From NCBI RefSeq assembly GCF_015291645.1, contig NZ_CP030055.1, positions 1,674,001-1,738,000 on the forward strand: DNA of 64,000 bases, written 5' to 3'. Within the stretch, counting starts at the first letter, position 1; every line of letters begins with the position of its first letter. The notes beneath the pieces were generated by a model. That model worked only from the letters and a program-made list of their open reading frames with translations. It did not search any database and was not told the DNA's origin. This document shows, piece after piece, positions 18,560 to 27,474 of the stretch. Source of the stretch: Bradyrhizobium sp. CCBAU 53340 (GTDB taxonomy: Bacteria; Pseudomonadota; Alphaproteobacteria; Rhizobiales; Xanthobacteraceae). The position numbers were made by a program, and so were the translations under genes.

Positions 18560-19585
18560 ATGTCCGCAGCCGTGCAGGAAATGAGTGCAAGGATGTCCCA
18601 AGCCGAACGGCTTGCGGCCTTCGCGCGCGTCACCACCGATGATGTCGATGAAGCGGCCGAACAGATCGGGCGCATCTTCTGTCCGCACGATCTCAAGCCG
18701 GAAGGTGCGCGCGCAGCCGGCTTCTCCGCGCGGCACAATTGCGCTGATTTCGACGGCTTTTCCATCAACTACGTTGCCTATGGCGGATCGGTGAGCATCG
18801 ATCCCGGCTGCCTCGACCGCTTCTTCCTGGTCCAGATCCCGCTCTCGGGCACAGCTCGCATTCGTGTCGGCGAGGGCGAATTCGATGCTGCTCCCGACCG
18901 GACCGCCTCGCTGCTGTCGCCAACCATCCCGACCCGGATGGCCTGGAGTGACTGTGCGCAGGCGATCCTGCTGCTCGATCGTCGGATGGTCGAACAACGT
19001 GCTGCGGCGCTGTCCGGCTCGGCGGCCGGCCCGGTCGAGTTCGATCCCGCGGTCGACCTGAACACGCCGTCGGGCCAAGCCGTGCGAACCAGTCTTGCCG
19101 AATTGATGACGCTCGCCGAACGGCTCGGACCATCCGGCCTGATGTCGCCGATCGCGATGGCCGATTGGCGCGAGGCGCTGCTCGATCGCCTCCTCAACGG
19201 CCTGCGGCATGGCCGGTCGGATGCGATCAGGAGGTTCTCGGGGCAAGCCGAGCGTTTGCCACGCGCACTCCGCGCCGCGCGCGACCATCTTGCCGACAAT
19301 TCCGGCGAGCCGCTCGACCTTGCGCAGCTTGCCTGCGCGGCGGGGATCGGCATCCGGGCGCTTCAGCTCGGCTTCCGGCGTCACTTCGGCCTGTCGATCT
19401 CGGAGATGCTGCTCGACCTGCGCCTCGCCGGTCTGCACGCCCGGCTCGCGCAGGCCTCACCTGAGGTCTCGATCACCGACATCGCCTTCGACCTCGGCTT
19501 TACCCATCTCGGCCGCATGGCCGGCGCCTACCGTGCAAAATTCGGCGAGACGCCATCGGCGACACTGCGGCGGCGGATGAGCTGA
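18560..19585 (+). CDS. AraC-family transcriptional regulator
   Basis: A 341-aa regulator with an N-terminal AraC-binding-type domain (about 30-220, cupin-like, with FFLVQIPLSGTARIRVG) and a C-terminal AraC double helix-turn-helix (about 230-335: LDLAQLACAAGIGIRALQLGFRRHFG and ITDIAFDLGFTHLGRMAGAYRAKFGETP). It is divergent from the cupin and monooxygenase genes, with 186 bases between. The usual inference is that it controls them in response to a small aromatic or ketone-like ligand. Confidence 0.9.
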   Translation: MSAAVQEMSARMSQAERLAAFARVTTDDVDEAAEQIGRIFCPHDLKPEGARAAGFSARHNCADFDGFSINYVAYGGSVSIDPGCLDRFFLVQIPLSGTARIRVGEGEFDAAPDRTASLLSPTIPTRMAWSDCAQAILLLDRRMVEQRAAALSGSAAGPVEFDPAVDLNTPSGQAVRTSLAELMTLAERLGPSGLMSPIAMADWREALLDRLLNGLRHGRSDAIRRFSGQAERLPRALRAARDHLADNSGEPLDLAQLACAAGIGIRALQLGFRRHFGLSISEMLLDLRLAGLHARLAQASPEVSITDIAFDLGFTHLGRMAGAYRAKFGETPSATLRRRMS

Positions 19586-19608
19586 AGTCGGGCTCGGGGG
19601 CGGTCGTG

Positions 19609-19635
19609 CTCACCTCTCCCTACGGGAGAGGTGAG
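19609..19635. repeat. Interspersed hairpin repeat
   Basis: CTCACCTCTCCC-TAC-GGGAGAGGTGAG is a perfect 12-bp inverted repeat between two convergent genes. The CCTCTCCC arm recurs in the hairpin at 46136-46159, so it is a dispersed REP-like element. It might also end transcription, but there is no T-run on either strand. Confidence 0.7.
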
Positions 19636-19660
19636 CCCCTTCTGCCTAGCGCGGGAGGCG

Positions 19661-21523
19661 CTACTTTCGCGACCGCGTCGCGCCGCTGTCCTCGGCGGCC
19701 TGCCTGCGCAGAAAACCCTCGAGATCGGCCTGGACCGAATAGGGCGTCGGGATCGCATCGCCCGCGGCGTCGACGGCGGTGTCGAGCGAGCGGCGCAGCA
19801 TGCGTGCGAGCTCGGCCTTGCGGTAGGGCTTTGTCAGAAGCGGCGCACCCATGGTGGCGCCTCCCGGCGTGTGCTGGGAGTCGTGGGCGTAGCCCGAAGT
19901 GAACAGCACGCGAAGCGAGGGTCGCGCGGCCACCATCTGGTCGGCGAGCTCGCGCCCGTTGAGGCCGCCGGCCATCACGATGTCGGTGAACAGCAGGTCG
20001 AACGGCGTGCCGTCGGCGGCGATCGCAAGCGCCTCGGTCGCACTGGCGGCGGGGATGACCTTGTAGCCGAGGCTCTTCAGCTGCACCGTGACGTATTGGC
20101 GGACGTCGGGGTCGTCCTCGACGCAGAGGATGGTCTCCGTTCCGCCCACGATCTTGCGCGTATCATAGCTTGCGGGGCGAAGCGCGCTGGTCTCGGCCTT
20201 CGGCAGGTAGATCGTGAAGACCGTGCCGTGGCCTTCTTCTGATCTGACCTTGATGCCGCCGCCCGACTGCTTGACGAAGCCGAACACCATGCTGAGCCCG
20301 AGACCGGTGCCCTTGCCGACCTCCTTGGTCGAGAAGAACGGATCGAAGATGCGCTCGACATGCGCCTGCGGAATGCCGGTGCCGGTGTCGGCGACCTCGA
20401 TCTCGACATAGTCGCCGGCATAGCCGGCGCCGACCGCGACGGCCTCGCGCACGCCGAACACGACGTTGCGCGTCCTCAGCGTCAGGCGGCCGCCGTCCGG
20501 CATGGCGTCGCGGGCATTGATCGCGAGGTTGAGCAGCGCCGAGGACAGCTGCCCGCGATCGGCGAAGGCGAGCCAGACATTGCCGTCGAACTTCCTGACG
20601 ATCTCGATCTTCTTGTCGAAGGTCGCCAGCAGCAGCTTTACGAGCTCTTCGAGCAGGTCGTTGACGTCGATCTCGGCCGGCTGCAGCGCCTGCTTGCGCG
20701 CAAAGGACAGCAGGCTCGAGGTCAGCGCCGCGCCGCGATCGGCGGCTTCGCTGATCAGCTTGGTGATGGTGGCGAGCGGCGGGTTGTCCTTCACGGCGTC
20801 GGCGAGGATCTCGATCGTGCCCGTGATCACCGTGAGCATGTTGTTGAACTCGTGCGCGATGCCGCCGGTGAGCTGGCCGACTGCCTCCATCTTCTGGGCC
20901 TGGATCAACTGCTCCTCGGCGGCACGCTTCTGCGTCACGTCCTTGACGAAGACGTTGATGACGGTGCGGCCGCCGAGGCGAAGCGCCGTGCTCGACGCTT
21001 CGGCGAGAATCTCGTCGCCGTTCCGATGCACGAGGCTCACTTCGAAACGGATGCCGATCGGCGTGTCGGACAGTTCCGGCAACAGCCGCATCATGCGCTG
21101 CCTGAAGCCTGGTCGCTGCGGCTCGGCGACGAGGAGCTCGACGACGTCGGCGCCGATCGCCTCGGTGCGCGACCATCCGGTCAGGGCCTCGGCCTGAGGG
21201 CTCCACTCCAGCACAATTCCGCTGTCGTCGGTCTGAACGAAGGCATCGAGCGCGGTCCTGATGACGGCTTGCGTCATCTGCGCGCTGTCTGTGCGTGCCT
21301 GCGCCTGCTCCGCCAGTTGCGCGGCGATGCGCTTCTCTGATGTCGCGATCCTGGTTGCGCAAAGCCGTGCGAGCAGCACTGCCACAGCGGCGCTTGCGAG
21401 CAGGGCAACCATCTGGGCGGCGCCGAACCCGGAGCCGGTCACGGCATAGGAGACGAGGAGCGCCACAGCGGTCACGACGCCCTGTGCGGCCATCGCTGAG
21501 GTCAGAAGCCCGCTGAGTTTCAT
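19661..21523 (-). CDS. Hybrid sensor histidine kinase with PAS and receiver domains
   Basis: A 620-aa membrane-bound two-component sensor. Two N-terminal hydrophobic segments (about 5-30 and 35-55) anchor it. A PAS domain follows (about 85-200: ALDAFVQTDDSGIVLEWSPQAEALTGW). The dimerisation helix carries phospho-acceptor His224 in GGIAHEFNNML. The ATPase domain has N-box LLNLAINARDAM, G1 VADTGTGI and G2 GTGLGLSMV. A C-terminal receiver domain has phospho-acceptor Asp514 in LLFTDIVMAGGLNG. No response regulator gene adjoins it, so its output partner is elsewhere. The signal is unknown. Confidence 0.94.
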   Translation of the reverse strand: MKLSGLLTSAMAAQGVVTAVALLVSYAVTGSGFGAAQMVALLASAAVAVLLARLCATRIATSEKRIAAQLAEQAQARTDSAQMTQAVIRTALDAFVQTDDSGIVLEWSPQAEALTGWSRTEAIGADVVELLVAEPQRPGFRQRMMRLLPELSDTPIGIRFEVSLVHRNGDEILAEASSTALRLGGRTVINVFVKDVTQKRAAEEQLIQAQKMEAVGQLTGGIAHEFNNMLTVITGTIEILADAVKDNPPLATITKLISEAADRGAALTSSLLSFARKQALQPAEIDVNDLLEELVKLLLATFDKKIEIVRKFDGNVWLAFADRGQLSSALLNLAINARDAMPDGGRLTLRTRNVVFGVREAVAVGAGYAGDYVEIEVADTGTGIPQAHVERIFDPFFSTKEVGKGTGLGLSMVFGFVKQSGGGIKVRSEEGHGTVFTIYLPKAETSALRPASYDTRKIVGGTETILCVEDDPDVRQYVTVQLKSLGYKVIPAASATEALAIAADGTPFDLLFTDIVMAGGLNGRELADQMVAARPSLRVLFTSGYAHDSQHTPGGATMGAPLLTKPYRKAELARMLRRSLDTAVDAAGDAIPTPYSVQADLEGFLRRQAAEDSGATRSRK

Positions 21524-21674
21524 GGTCTCACACCACCGACATCAGCCGCGGATCCCCAAGGGGCCTCCAAGTCCGCCCTGTCAAATGAGTCCGGCTCCCC
21601 TGTGAGCTACAGACTCCCTGCGGCGGCGTCGAGGGCAATTTCCGGCGGTACCGGGGCGAGGTCTTCGTTCGGGC

Positions 21675-22307
21675 TCAACCTGCCGGCGAATCGGTCTGGC
21701 GCAGCGTCGTGACCCAGATGACGCGCGCCGTCTGTTGGGTCGGATTGTCGAACATGTGGGGGACGATGCTCGGAAAGCGGAAGCTGTCGCCCGCTTCGAG
21801 CACATGGGCCTGGTTGTCCAGCCACAGCCTCAGGCTGCCGGAGAGGATGTAGCCGGCCTTCTCGCCGGTGTGCTGCAGGAAGTCGGTGCCTGAGGACGCG
21901 CCGGGATTGAGCGTGAGCTCGTAGAGTTCGAGCTGTCCCTTGCCTTCCGGGGTGAGCGCTTCCTTGACGACGCCGCTGGCGGTGAGCCGCAGCAGCCGCC
22001 TGTTGTTCTTGCGCACGATGTAGCGCTGCACATCGGCGGGATCGCTGGTTTCGAAGAAATAGGAGATGGGCACATCGAGCGCGATAGAGAGCAGGCGCAG
22101 CGTGCGGATCGACGGCATGGCGCGCGCGCGTTCGAGCTGGCTGATCATGCCGGTGGACAGTCCGGTCTTGTTGGCGACGTCCTGGATCGAGAGGCCGGCG
22201 CGCTGGCGCAAGAGCCGTACGGTCTCGCCGAGGCGCGCATCGACCGCATCCTCGGCCTCGGTCGTCGGGGCGTCCTTCGGACTATCGGTGTCGCCGCGAC
22301 CATCCAT
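21675..22307 (-). CDS. XRE-family regulator with C-terminal cupin (PuuR/SinR type)
   Basis: A 210-aa regulator with an N-terminal HTH (about 25-80: GETVRLLRQRAGLSIQDVANKTGLSTGMISQ) and a C-terminal cupin ligand-binding domain (about 110-200, with LYELTLNPGASSG and FPSIVPHMFDNPTQ). I chose ATG 22307, which has GGGAGAA 7 bases upstream, over ATG 22331. It is divergent from the ABC/oxidoreductase operon and likely controls it. Known relatives respond to polyamines, amino acids or their breakdown products. Confidence 0.9.
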   Translation of the reverse strand: MDGRGDTDSPKDAPTTEAEDAVDARLGETVRLLRQRAGLSIQDVANKTGLSTGMISQLERARAMPSIRTLRLLSIALDVPISYFFETSDPADVQRYIVRKNNRRLLRLTASGVVKEALTPEGKGQLELYELTLNPGASSGTDFLQHTGEKAGYILSGSLRLWLDNQAHVLEAGDSFRFPSIVPHMFDNPTQQTARVIWVTTLRQTDSPAG

Positions 22308-22403
22308 GTCGCTTCTCCCATGCATCTGCATCGTCTCGGCCGCGGACAGAATCGGTCCGAAGCTTCAGTCGGAGTGAAAAGATCGCGCATACTAGCAATG
22401 CGA

Positions 22404-22460
22404 TTGACAGCTGTATTTAGTCATGGTGAAATTTTGATCGAAAAATTTAGAAGCACTAAA
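22404..22460 (+). promoter_or_regulatory. Sigma-70-like promoter with overlapping TTTAG operator sites for the ABC operon
   Basis: TTGACA (22404-22409) and TGAAAT (22427-22432) are separated by 17 bases: a perfect -35 and a four-of-six -10. TTTAG lies in the spacer (22416-22420) and again at 22446-22450, exactly 30 bases (three helical turns) on, where it forms the dyad TTTAG-AAGCA-CTAAA. This fits a repressor covering the promoter; the XRE-cupin neighbour is the obvious candidate. Confidence 0.5.
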
Positions 22461-22531
22461 GCCCACTCCTGTCCCCTTGCCGGGGTCTCGGGGCGCGGGA
22501 GAGGTGCCGCGTGCGGGAACGGAGACTGGTC

Positions 22532-24226
22532 ATGGCAGACAGCACCGGCAAGTTCGGCGTTGGCGGATTGCATCATCTCGGCATTCCAAATCGGCGGCAA
22601 TTCTTCCAGCTCGGCGCAGGCGCCGCAGCAGGATGGACGCTGTCGGGCAACGCCTTTGCCCAGACGGAACGCCCGAGCAGTCCGCCGGACAAGCCGCGCG
22701 GGCAAGTGATCGCGGCGCTGTCGCAGGAGCCGACCGTATTTCATCCCTTGATGCCCGGTATCGAGGTCGACCAGGGCATCTGGTGGCAGGTGTTCTCGCT
22801 GCTCTGGTACATCGATCCCGAGGGCAATTTCGTTCCCGATCTCGCCCGCGAAGTGCCGACCATCGAGAATGGCGGCCTGTCGGCCGACGGTCTGACCTGG
22901 AAAATCAAGCTGCGCAGCGACGTGAAATGGCATGACGGCACGCCGTTCACGGCCGAGGACGTGAAATTCTCGCTCGAGCTGATCAACGATTCAAATTTCC
23001 GCGCGCGCAGCCGCGTCGGTCATAGCCTCGTCAAAGACATCAAGGTCGTCGCGCCCGACGAGATCCATTGGCGAATGGAAGCGCCGTATTCGCCCTACAT
23101 GTCGATCCTGGGTTCGCTGACCTTCATCGTGCCGAAGCATATCCTGGAGAAGGTGTCCGATCCGAACAGCTCGCCGTTCCACAATGCGCCCGTCGGCACC
23201 GGGCCGTTCCGCTGGGGCGAGCGTGTGCCCGGGGACCACATCCTGCTCAACGCGAACACCGGCTATCACGGCAAGGGGCCGTACGTCGAACGCGTCGTCT
23301 TTAAGTACATCCCCGATCTCACCGTGCTCTACACGCAATTCAGGACCGGCCAGGTCGACTACACCGGCCTGCAAGGCATCCTGCCGAACTTCGTGCAGGA
23401 GGCGAAGACGCTGAAGGGTCACAAGGTCGTCGTCTCCTCGACCTCCTCGGTGGAACATATCGCGCCCAATCTGGAATTCGGCCCCTTTGCCGACCGTGCG
23501 GTGCGCGAAGCGCTTTATCTCGGCATCAACAAGCAGGCGATCATCGACGCGCTCTATTACGGCCTGCCGACGCAGACCGAGACTTTCGTGCCGCAGCAGG
23601 CCTGGTCGTTCCAGCAAGGCCTGCCTCAGCACAAATACGATCCGGCGAAGGCCAATGCGCTGCTCGATGCCGCCGGCTGGGTGCGCGGCTCCGGCGGCGT
23701 GCGCGAAAAGGGCGGTGTGAAGCTCGAATTCACCAACTCGACGACCTCAGGCAATGCCGTACGCGAGCAGACCCAGCAATTGTTGATCCAGGACTGGCGT
23801 GCAATCGGCGCGGCGATGCGCGTCAACAACATGCCGGCCGCCGTGATCTGGGGCGATTTCTGGCAGCAATCGAAGTTCAACTCGGTGATCGTGGGCGTGA
23901 ACTTCATGCTGGGCAGCGATCCTGATGTGACGCCGCGGTTCGGCTCCGGTGCGATTCCGGCCAAGGGCGGCCGCGGTTACAACACCTACCAATATCAGAG
24001 CGCGGAGGCCGATCGTCTTCTTGCCGAGGGCGCGAGGCAATTCGATCTCGCGCAGCGCAAGACGACCTATGGCGAGCTGCAAAAGCTGATCCGCAACGAT
24101 CTTGCGATGCTGCCGCTGTTCCAGGGGTTCATCGCCGAGGGCGTGAAGGAGGGGCTGCAAGGCTTCCGCCCCAACATCAACACGTCGATCAATTGCTGGA
24201 ACGTCCGCGAATGGTACTGGGCCTGA
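22532..24226 (+). CDS. ABC transporter substrate-binding protein, family 5 (oligopeptide type)
   Basis: A 564-aa periplasmic binding protein. Its leader has the twin-arginine motif NRRQFFQLGAGAAAG (Arg21-Arg22), so it probably exports folded through Tat. The body is family 5: the GGLSADGLTWKIKLRSDVKWHDGTPFTAEDV stretch is the standard signature. ATG 22532 follows GGAG by 7 bases, and the first seven residues of the longer frame are dropped. First gene of the import operon. Family 5 proteins bind oligopeptides, nickel or opine-like compounds; the ligand here is unknown. Confidence 0.93.
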   Translation: MADSTGKFGVGGLHHLGIPNRRQFFQLGAGAAAGWTLSGNAFAQTERPSSPPDKPRGQVIAALSQEPTVFHPLMPGIEVDQGIWWQVFSLLWYIDPEGNFVPDLAREVPTIENGGLSADGLTWKIKLRSDVKWHDGTPFTAEDVKFSLELINDSNFRARSRVGHSLVKDIKVVAPDEIHWRMEAPYSPYMSILGSLTFIVPKHILEKVSDPNSSPFHNAPVGTGPFRWGERVPGDHILLNANTGYHGKGPYVERVVFKYIPDLTVLYTQFRTGQVDYTGLQGILPNFVQEAKTLKGHKVVVSSTSSVEHIAPNLEFGPFADRAVREALYLGINKQAIIDALYYGLPTQTETFVPQQAWSFQQGLPQHKYDPAKANALLDAAGWVRGSGGVREKGGVKLEFTNSTTSGNAVREQTQQLLIQDWRAIGAAMRVNNMPAAVIWGDFWQQSKFNSVIVGVNFMLGSDPDVTPRFGSGAIPAKGGRGYNTYQYQSAEADRLLAEGARQFDLAQRKTTYGELQKLIRNDLAMLPLFQGFIAEGVKEGLQGFRPNINTSINCWNVREWYWA

Positions 24227-24253
24227 TGAATCAGGCTGGCTGGATCGCCTGAG

Positions 24254-25204
24254 ATGGCCCGTTACGTCCTCAACCGTCTGGCGCAGGCGGTGATGCTGCT
24301 GGTGATCGTCTCGGCGATCGGCTTTGCCATCCTGCATCTGGCGCCGGGTGGTCCACTGTCGCAATTCGCGGCCTCCGCGCAGATGACGCAGGAGGATCTC
24401 GCCCGTGTCTCCAAACAGCTCGGGCTCGATCGGCCGCTGCCGATCCAGTATCTCGACTGGTTCGGCCGCATGCTGAAGGGGGACTGGGGCAAGTCCTATC
24501 GCGACGGCGAGGCGGTGCTGTCGGTCATCTCCTCGCATCTCGGCGCGACGCTGGAGCTGATGATCACCGCGACCATCATCGCGGTGCTGCTCGGCTGCTG
24601 GATCGGCATATCGGGTGCGCTCCGGCGCTATTCGTTGTTCGATTCGCTTGCCACCGTCAGCGCCATGATCGCGCTGTCGATACCGACCTTCTGGTTCGGG
24701 CTCGTCACCATCTACGTATTCTCGGTGACGCTCGGCTGGCTGCCGGCGGGCAATCGCGAGACCGTCGGCGACGGGTCTTTCCTCGACCTGCTGCATCATC
24801 TGATCGCGCCGGCGATGGTGCTGGCGCTGGTCGAGACTGCGATGTGGGGTCGCTTCATGCGCTCCTCCATGCTCGAGGTGATCAACCAGGATTACATCCG
24901 CACCGCGCGCGCCAAGGGCATGCCGGAATGGCGCATCCTCACTGTGCACGCGCTGCGCAATGCGCTGCTGCCGATGATCACGGTGGCGGGCCTGCAATTT
25001 CCGACGCTGCTCGGCGGCGCGCTGGTGGCCGAGACGGTGTTCACCTGGCCCGGCATGGGCCGGCTGTTCCTGGATTCGATCGGCTATCGCGACTATCCGG
25101 TGGTGATGGGCATTCTGATGTTCTCGGCCATGATGGTGCTGATCGGCTCGCTGATTGCCGACATCCTCTACGCCGTCGTCGATCCGCGGATCCGGGTGGG
25201 CTGA
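24254..25204 (+). CDS. ABC transporter permease, DppB/OppB type
   Basis: A 316-aa inner-membrane subunit with about six membrane helices. It starts MARYVLNRLAQAVMLLVIVS like other DppB proteins and has the EAA loop YIRTARAKGMPEWRILTVHALRNALLPMIT, which docks on the ATPase, plus the ending GSLIADILYAVVDPRIR. It follows the binding protein by 27 bases, and the next permease starts 4 bases after its stop. Confidence 0.96.
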   Translation: MARYVLNRLAQAVMLLVIVSAIGFAILHLAPGGPLSQFAASAQMTQEDLARVSKQLGLDRPLPIQYLDWFGRMLKGDWGKSYRDGEAVLSVISSHLGATLELMITATIIAVLLGCWIGISGALRRYSLFDSLATVSAMIALSIPTFWFGLVTIYVFSVTLGWLPAGNRETVGDGSFLDLLHHLIAPAMVLALVETAMWGRFMRSSMLEVINQDYIRTARAKGMPEWRILTVHALRNALLPMITVAGLQFPTLLGGALVAETVFTWPGMGRLFLDSIGYRDYPVVMGILMFSAMMVLIGSLIADILYAVVDPRIRVG

Positions 25205-25208
25205 AGCG

Positions 25209-26084
25209 ATGGCGACTGCAGTGTTGTCCACCGTTCAAACCACGCCCAGCCAAGGCGCGTGGCGACGTTTCTGCCGGCACCGGCTCGCCTTGGCCGGCGC
25301 GGTGATCATTGTGGTCCTAGTCCTCGGCGCGGCGTTCGGGCCTTATCTCTTGCCGTTCGACGACACCTATATCGACGTCATGAAGCGGTTCGCGCCGCCG
25401 CTCTCGGGCGCGCACATCCTCGGTACTGACGAACTCGGCCGCGACGTGCTGGCGCGGCTGATGATGGGCGCGCGCATCTCGCTGTCGATCGGCTTCGTCG
25501 CGATGGCGATTGCGATGGTAGTCGGCATCGTCGTCGGCGCCTTTGCCGGCTTCTATGGCGGCGTCGTCGGTGCGGTGCTGATGCGGCTCGTCGATGCCGT
25601 GCTGTGCTTTCCGACCATCTTCCTGCTGCTCGCCCTGGCCGCGCTCACCGAGCCCGGTTTCGTCACCACCACCGTATTGATCGCGGCGACGGCCTGGATG
25701 TGGGTGGCCCGCGTCGTCGAGGCCCAGGTGCGCTCGCTGCGGGAGCGCGAGTTCGCGGTCGCCGCGCTCGCCTTCGGTTCGTCGAACCTGCGGATCATGT
25801 TCCGCGAGCTCGTGCCCAATGCGATCGCGCCGATCGTCGTGGCGGCGACGCTCAACGTCGCCAAGGCGATCCTGCTGGAATCCTATCTCAGCTATCTCGG
25901 CTATGGCATTCAGCCGCCGGCCGCGAGCCTCGGCAACATGCTCAACAATGCGCAGATCTATCTGACCAGCGCGCCGTGGCTTGCGATCGCGCCGGGCGTC
26001 GTCATCACGCTGGCCGTGACCAGCTTCAATTTCCTCGGTGATGGCCTGCGCGATGCGCTCGATCCGCGGATGAACATCCCATGA
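25209..26084 (+). CDS. ABC transporter permease, DppC/OppC type
   Basis: A 291-aa inner-membrane subunit. It has the usual N-terminal segment leading to HILGTDELGRDVLARLMMGARISL, the EAA loop with ALAFGSSNLRIMFRELVPNAIAPIVV, and the ending NFLGDGLRDALDPRM. ATG 25209 lies 4 bases past the previous stop and is preferred over an upstream in-frame start at 25155, which would overlap that gene. Confidence 0.96.
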   Translation: MATAVLSTVQTTPSQGAWRRFCRHRLALAGAVIIVVLVLGAAFGPYLLPFDDTYIDVMKRFAPPLSGAHILGTDELGRDVLARLMMGARISLSIGFVAMAIAMVVGIVVGAFAGFYGGVVGAVLMRLVDAVLCFPTIFLLLALAALTEPGFVTTTVLIAATAWMWVARVVEAQVRSLREREFAVAALAFGSSNLRIMFRELVPNAIAPIVVAATLNVAKAILLESYLSYLGYGIQPPAASLGNMLNNAQIYLTSAPWLAIAPGVVITLAVTSFNFLGDGLRDALDPRMNIP

Positions 26085-26136
26085 AACAACCGATGACGAG
26101 CAAGGTCTCGATCGAACCGAAGTCCAGGAGTGTCCC

Positions 26137-27465
26137 ATGTCCCCGCCGCTCAACCGTATAAACAGCGACGAACGGCTGCCGGCGCAGGCCGATGTCGTCG
26201 TCATCGGCGGCGGCGTCATCGGTGTCTCTGCGGCCTATCATCTGGCGAAGAAGGGCTTGTCCGTCGCGCTGGTCGAGAAAGGCCATGTCGGTGGCGAGCA
26301 GTCGAGCCGCAATTGGGGCTGGTGCCGCCAGCAGGGCCGTGCACGCGAGGAGATTCCGCTGGCGCGCGAGGCGCTGCGGCTGTGGGAAGACATGCAGAAC
26401 GACGCCGGCGTCGATGCCGGCTTCCGCCGCACCGGCGTGCTGTTCCTGACCAAGAGCAAGGACGAACTCGCCGGCTGGGAACGCTGGGCCGCGGTGGCGC
26501 GCGAGATGCAGGTGCACTCGACCGTGCTGACGCCGGCCGAGGTCGCCGAGCGCATGCCCGGGAATACCGATGAATGGGTCGGCGGCCTGCATACGCCGAG
26601 CGACGGCCGCGCCGAGCCGTCGATGGCGGTACCGGCGCTTGCGACGGCCGCGCGGAAGCACGGCGTCACCATTCACCAGGGCTGCGCCGCGCGCGGGCTG
26701 GAGACGACGGGCGGGCGCGTCAGTGCCGTCGTCACCGAGAAGGGCACCGTCAGAACCCAAGCGGTGCTGCTGGCGGGCGGCGCGTGGTCGTCGCTGTTCT
26801 GTCGCCGCCATGGCATCGAGCTGCCGATCGGCCTCGTCAACGCCACTGCCTGCCGGACCACGCCGGCACCGGAGATCACCTCAGGCGCGCTCGGCACCGA
26901 TCTCTACTGCATCCGCCGCCGCCTCGACGGCGGCTTCACGCTGGCGCTGCGCAACCGCGGCACGGTCGAGCTGTCGCCCGACCTGTTCCGTTACGCCCGC
27001 ACCTTCTGGCCGACCTATCAGCATCGCAAGAATGGATTGAAGCTGTCGTTCGGCAAATCGTTCTTCGACCAGATCATGCGCGGCACCAGCTGGAGCTTTG
27101 ACAAGCCGTCGCCGTTCGAGACCGAACGCGTGCGCGATCCCGCGCCCGACATGTCGCTGGTCGGCGCGGCGCTGGCCTCCCTGATCAAGGCCAACCCGGA
27201 ATTGAAAGACATCGAGATCGCGGAAGCCTGGGGCGGCACCATCGACTGCACGCCGGATACGATCCCGGTGATCTCGCCGGTCGACGCGTTGCCGGGCTTT
27301 TTCCTCGCCACCGGCTTCTCCGGCCATGGCTTTGGCATCGGCCCGGCCGCCGGCAAGCTCGCCGCCGACATCGTCACCAATGCAACGCCGCTGGTCGATC
27401 CTGCCGCCTACAGCCACAAGCGCATGATCGACGGCCGGAGGCTTGCGCCGGTCAGCCCGTTCTAA
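26137..27465 (+). CDS. FAD-dependent oxidoreductase, DAO/DadA type
   Basis: A 442-aa flavoenzyme of the D-amino-acid oxidase superfamily. FAD is bound by VVVIGGGVIG (GGGVIG at 24-29) near the N-terminus, and the final FATGFSGHGFGIGPAAGKLAADI is the usual C-terminal FAD loop. The motif SSRNWGWCRQQGR following the fold is common in members acting on secondary amines or N-substituted amino acids. A CCAGGAG site precedes the ATG. It lies between the permeases and a 2-hydroxyacid dehydrogenase, suggesting that it oxidises the imported compound. Substrate not certain. Confidence 0.9.
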   Translation: MSPPLNRINSDERLPAQADVVVIGGGVIGVSAAYHLAKKGLSVALVEKGHVGGEQSSRNWGWCRQQGRAREEIPLAREALRLWEDMQNDAGVDAGFRRTGVLFLTKSKDELAGWERWAAVAREMQVHSTVLTPAEVAERMPGNTDEWVGGLHTPSDGRAEPSMAVPALATAARKHGVTIHQGCAARGLETTGGRVSAVVTEKGTVRTQAVLLAGGAWSSLFCRRHGIELPIGLVNATACRTTPAPEITSGALGTDLYCIRRRLDGGFTLALRNRGTVELSPDLFRYARTFWPTYQHRKNGLKLSFGKSFFDQIMRGTSWSFDKPSPFETERVRDPAPDMSLVGAALASLIKANPELKDIEIAEAWGGTIDCTPDTIPVISPVDALPGFFLATGFSGHGFGIGPAAGKLAADIVTNATPLVDPAAYSHKRMIDGRRLAPVSPF

Positions 27466-27474
27466 AGGCGCGGC

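Noticed and set aside
26082..26136. Short frame between the second permease and the FAD oxidase
   Set aside because: It starts at an ATG near the permease stop but has no length and no ribosome site; the next real start is 26137.
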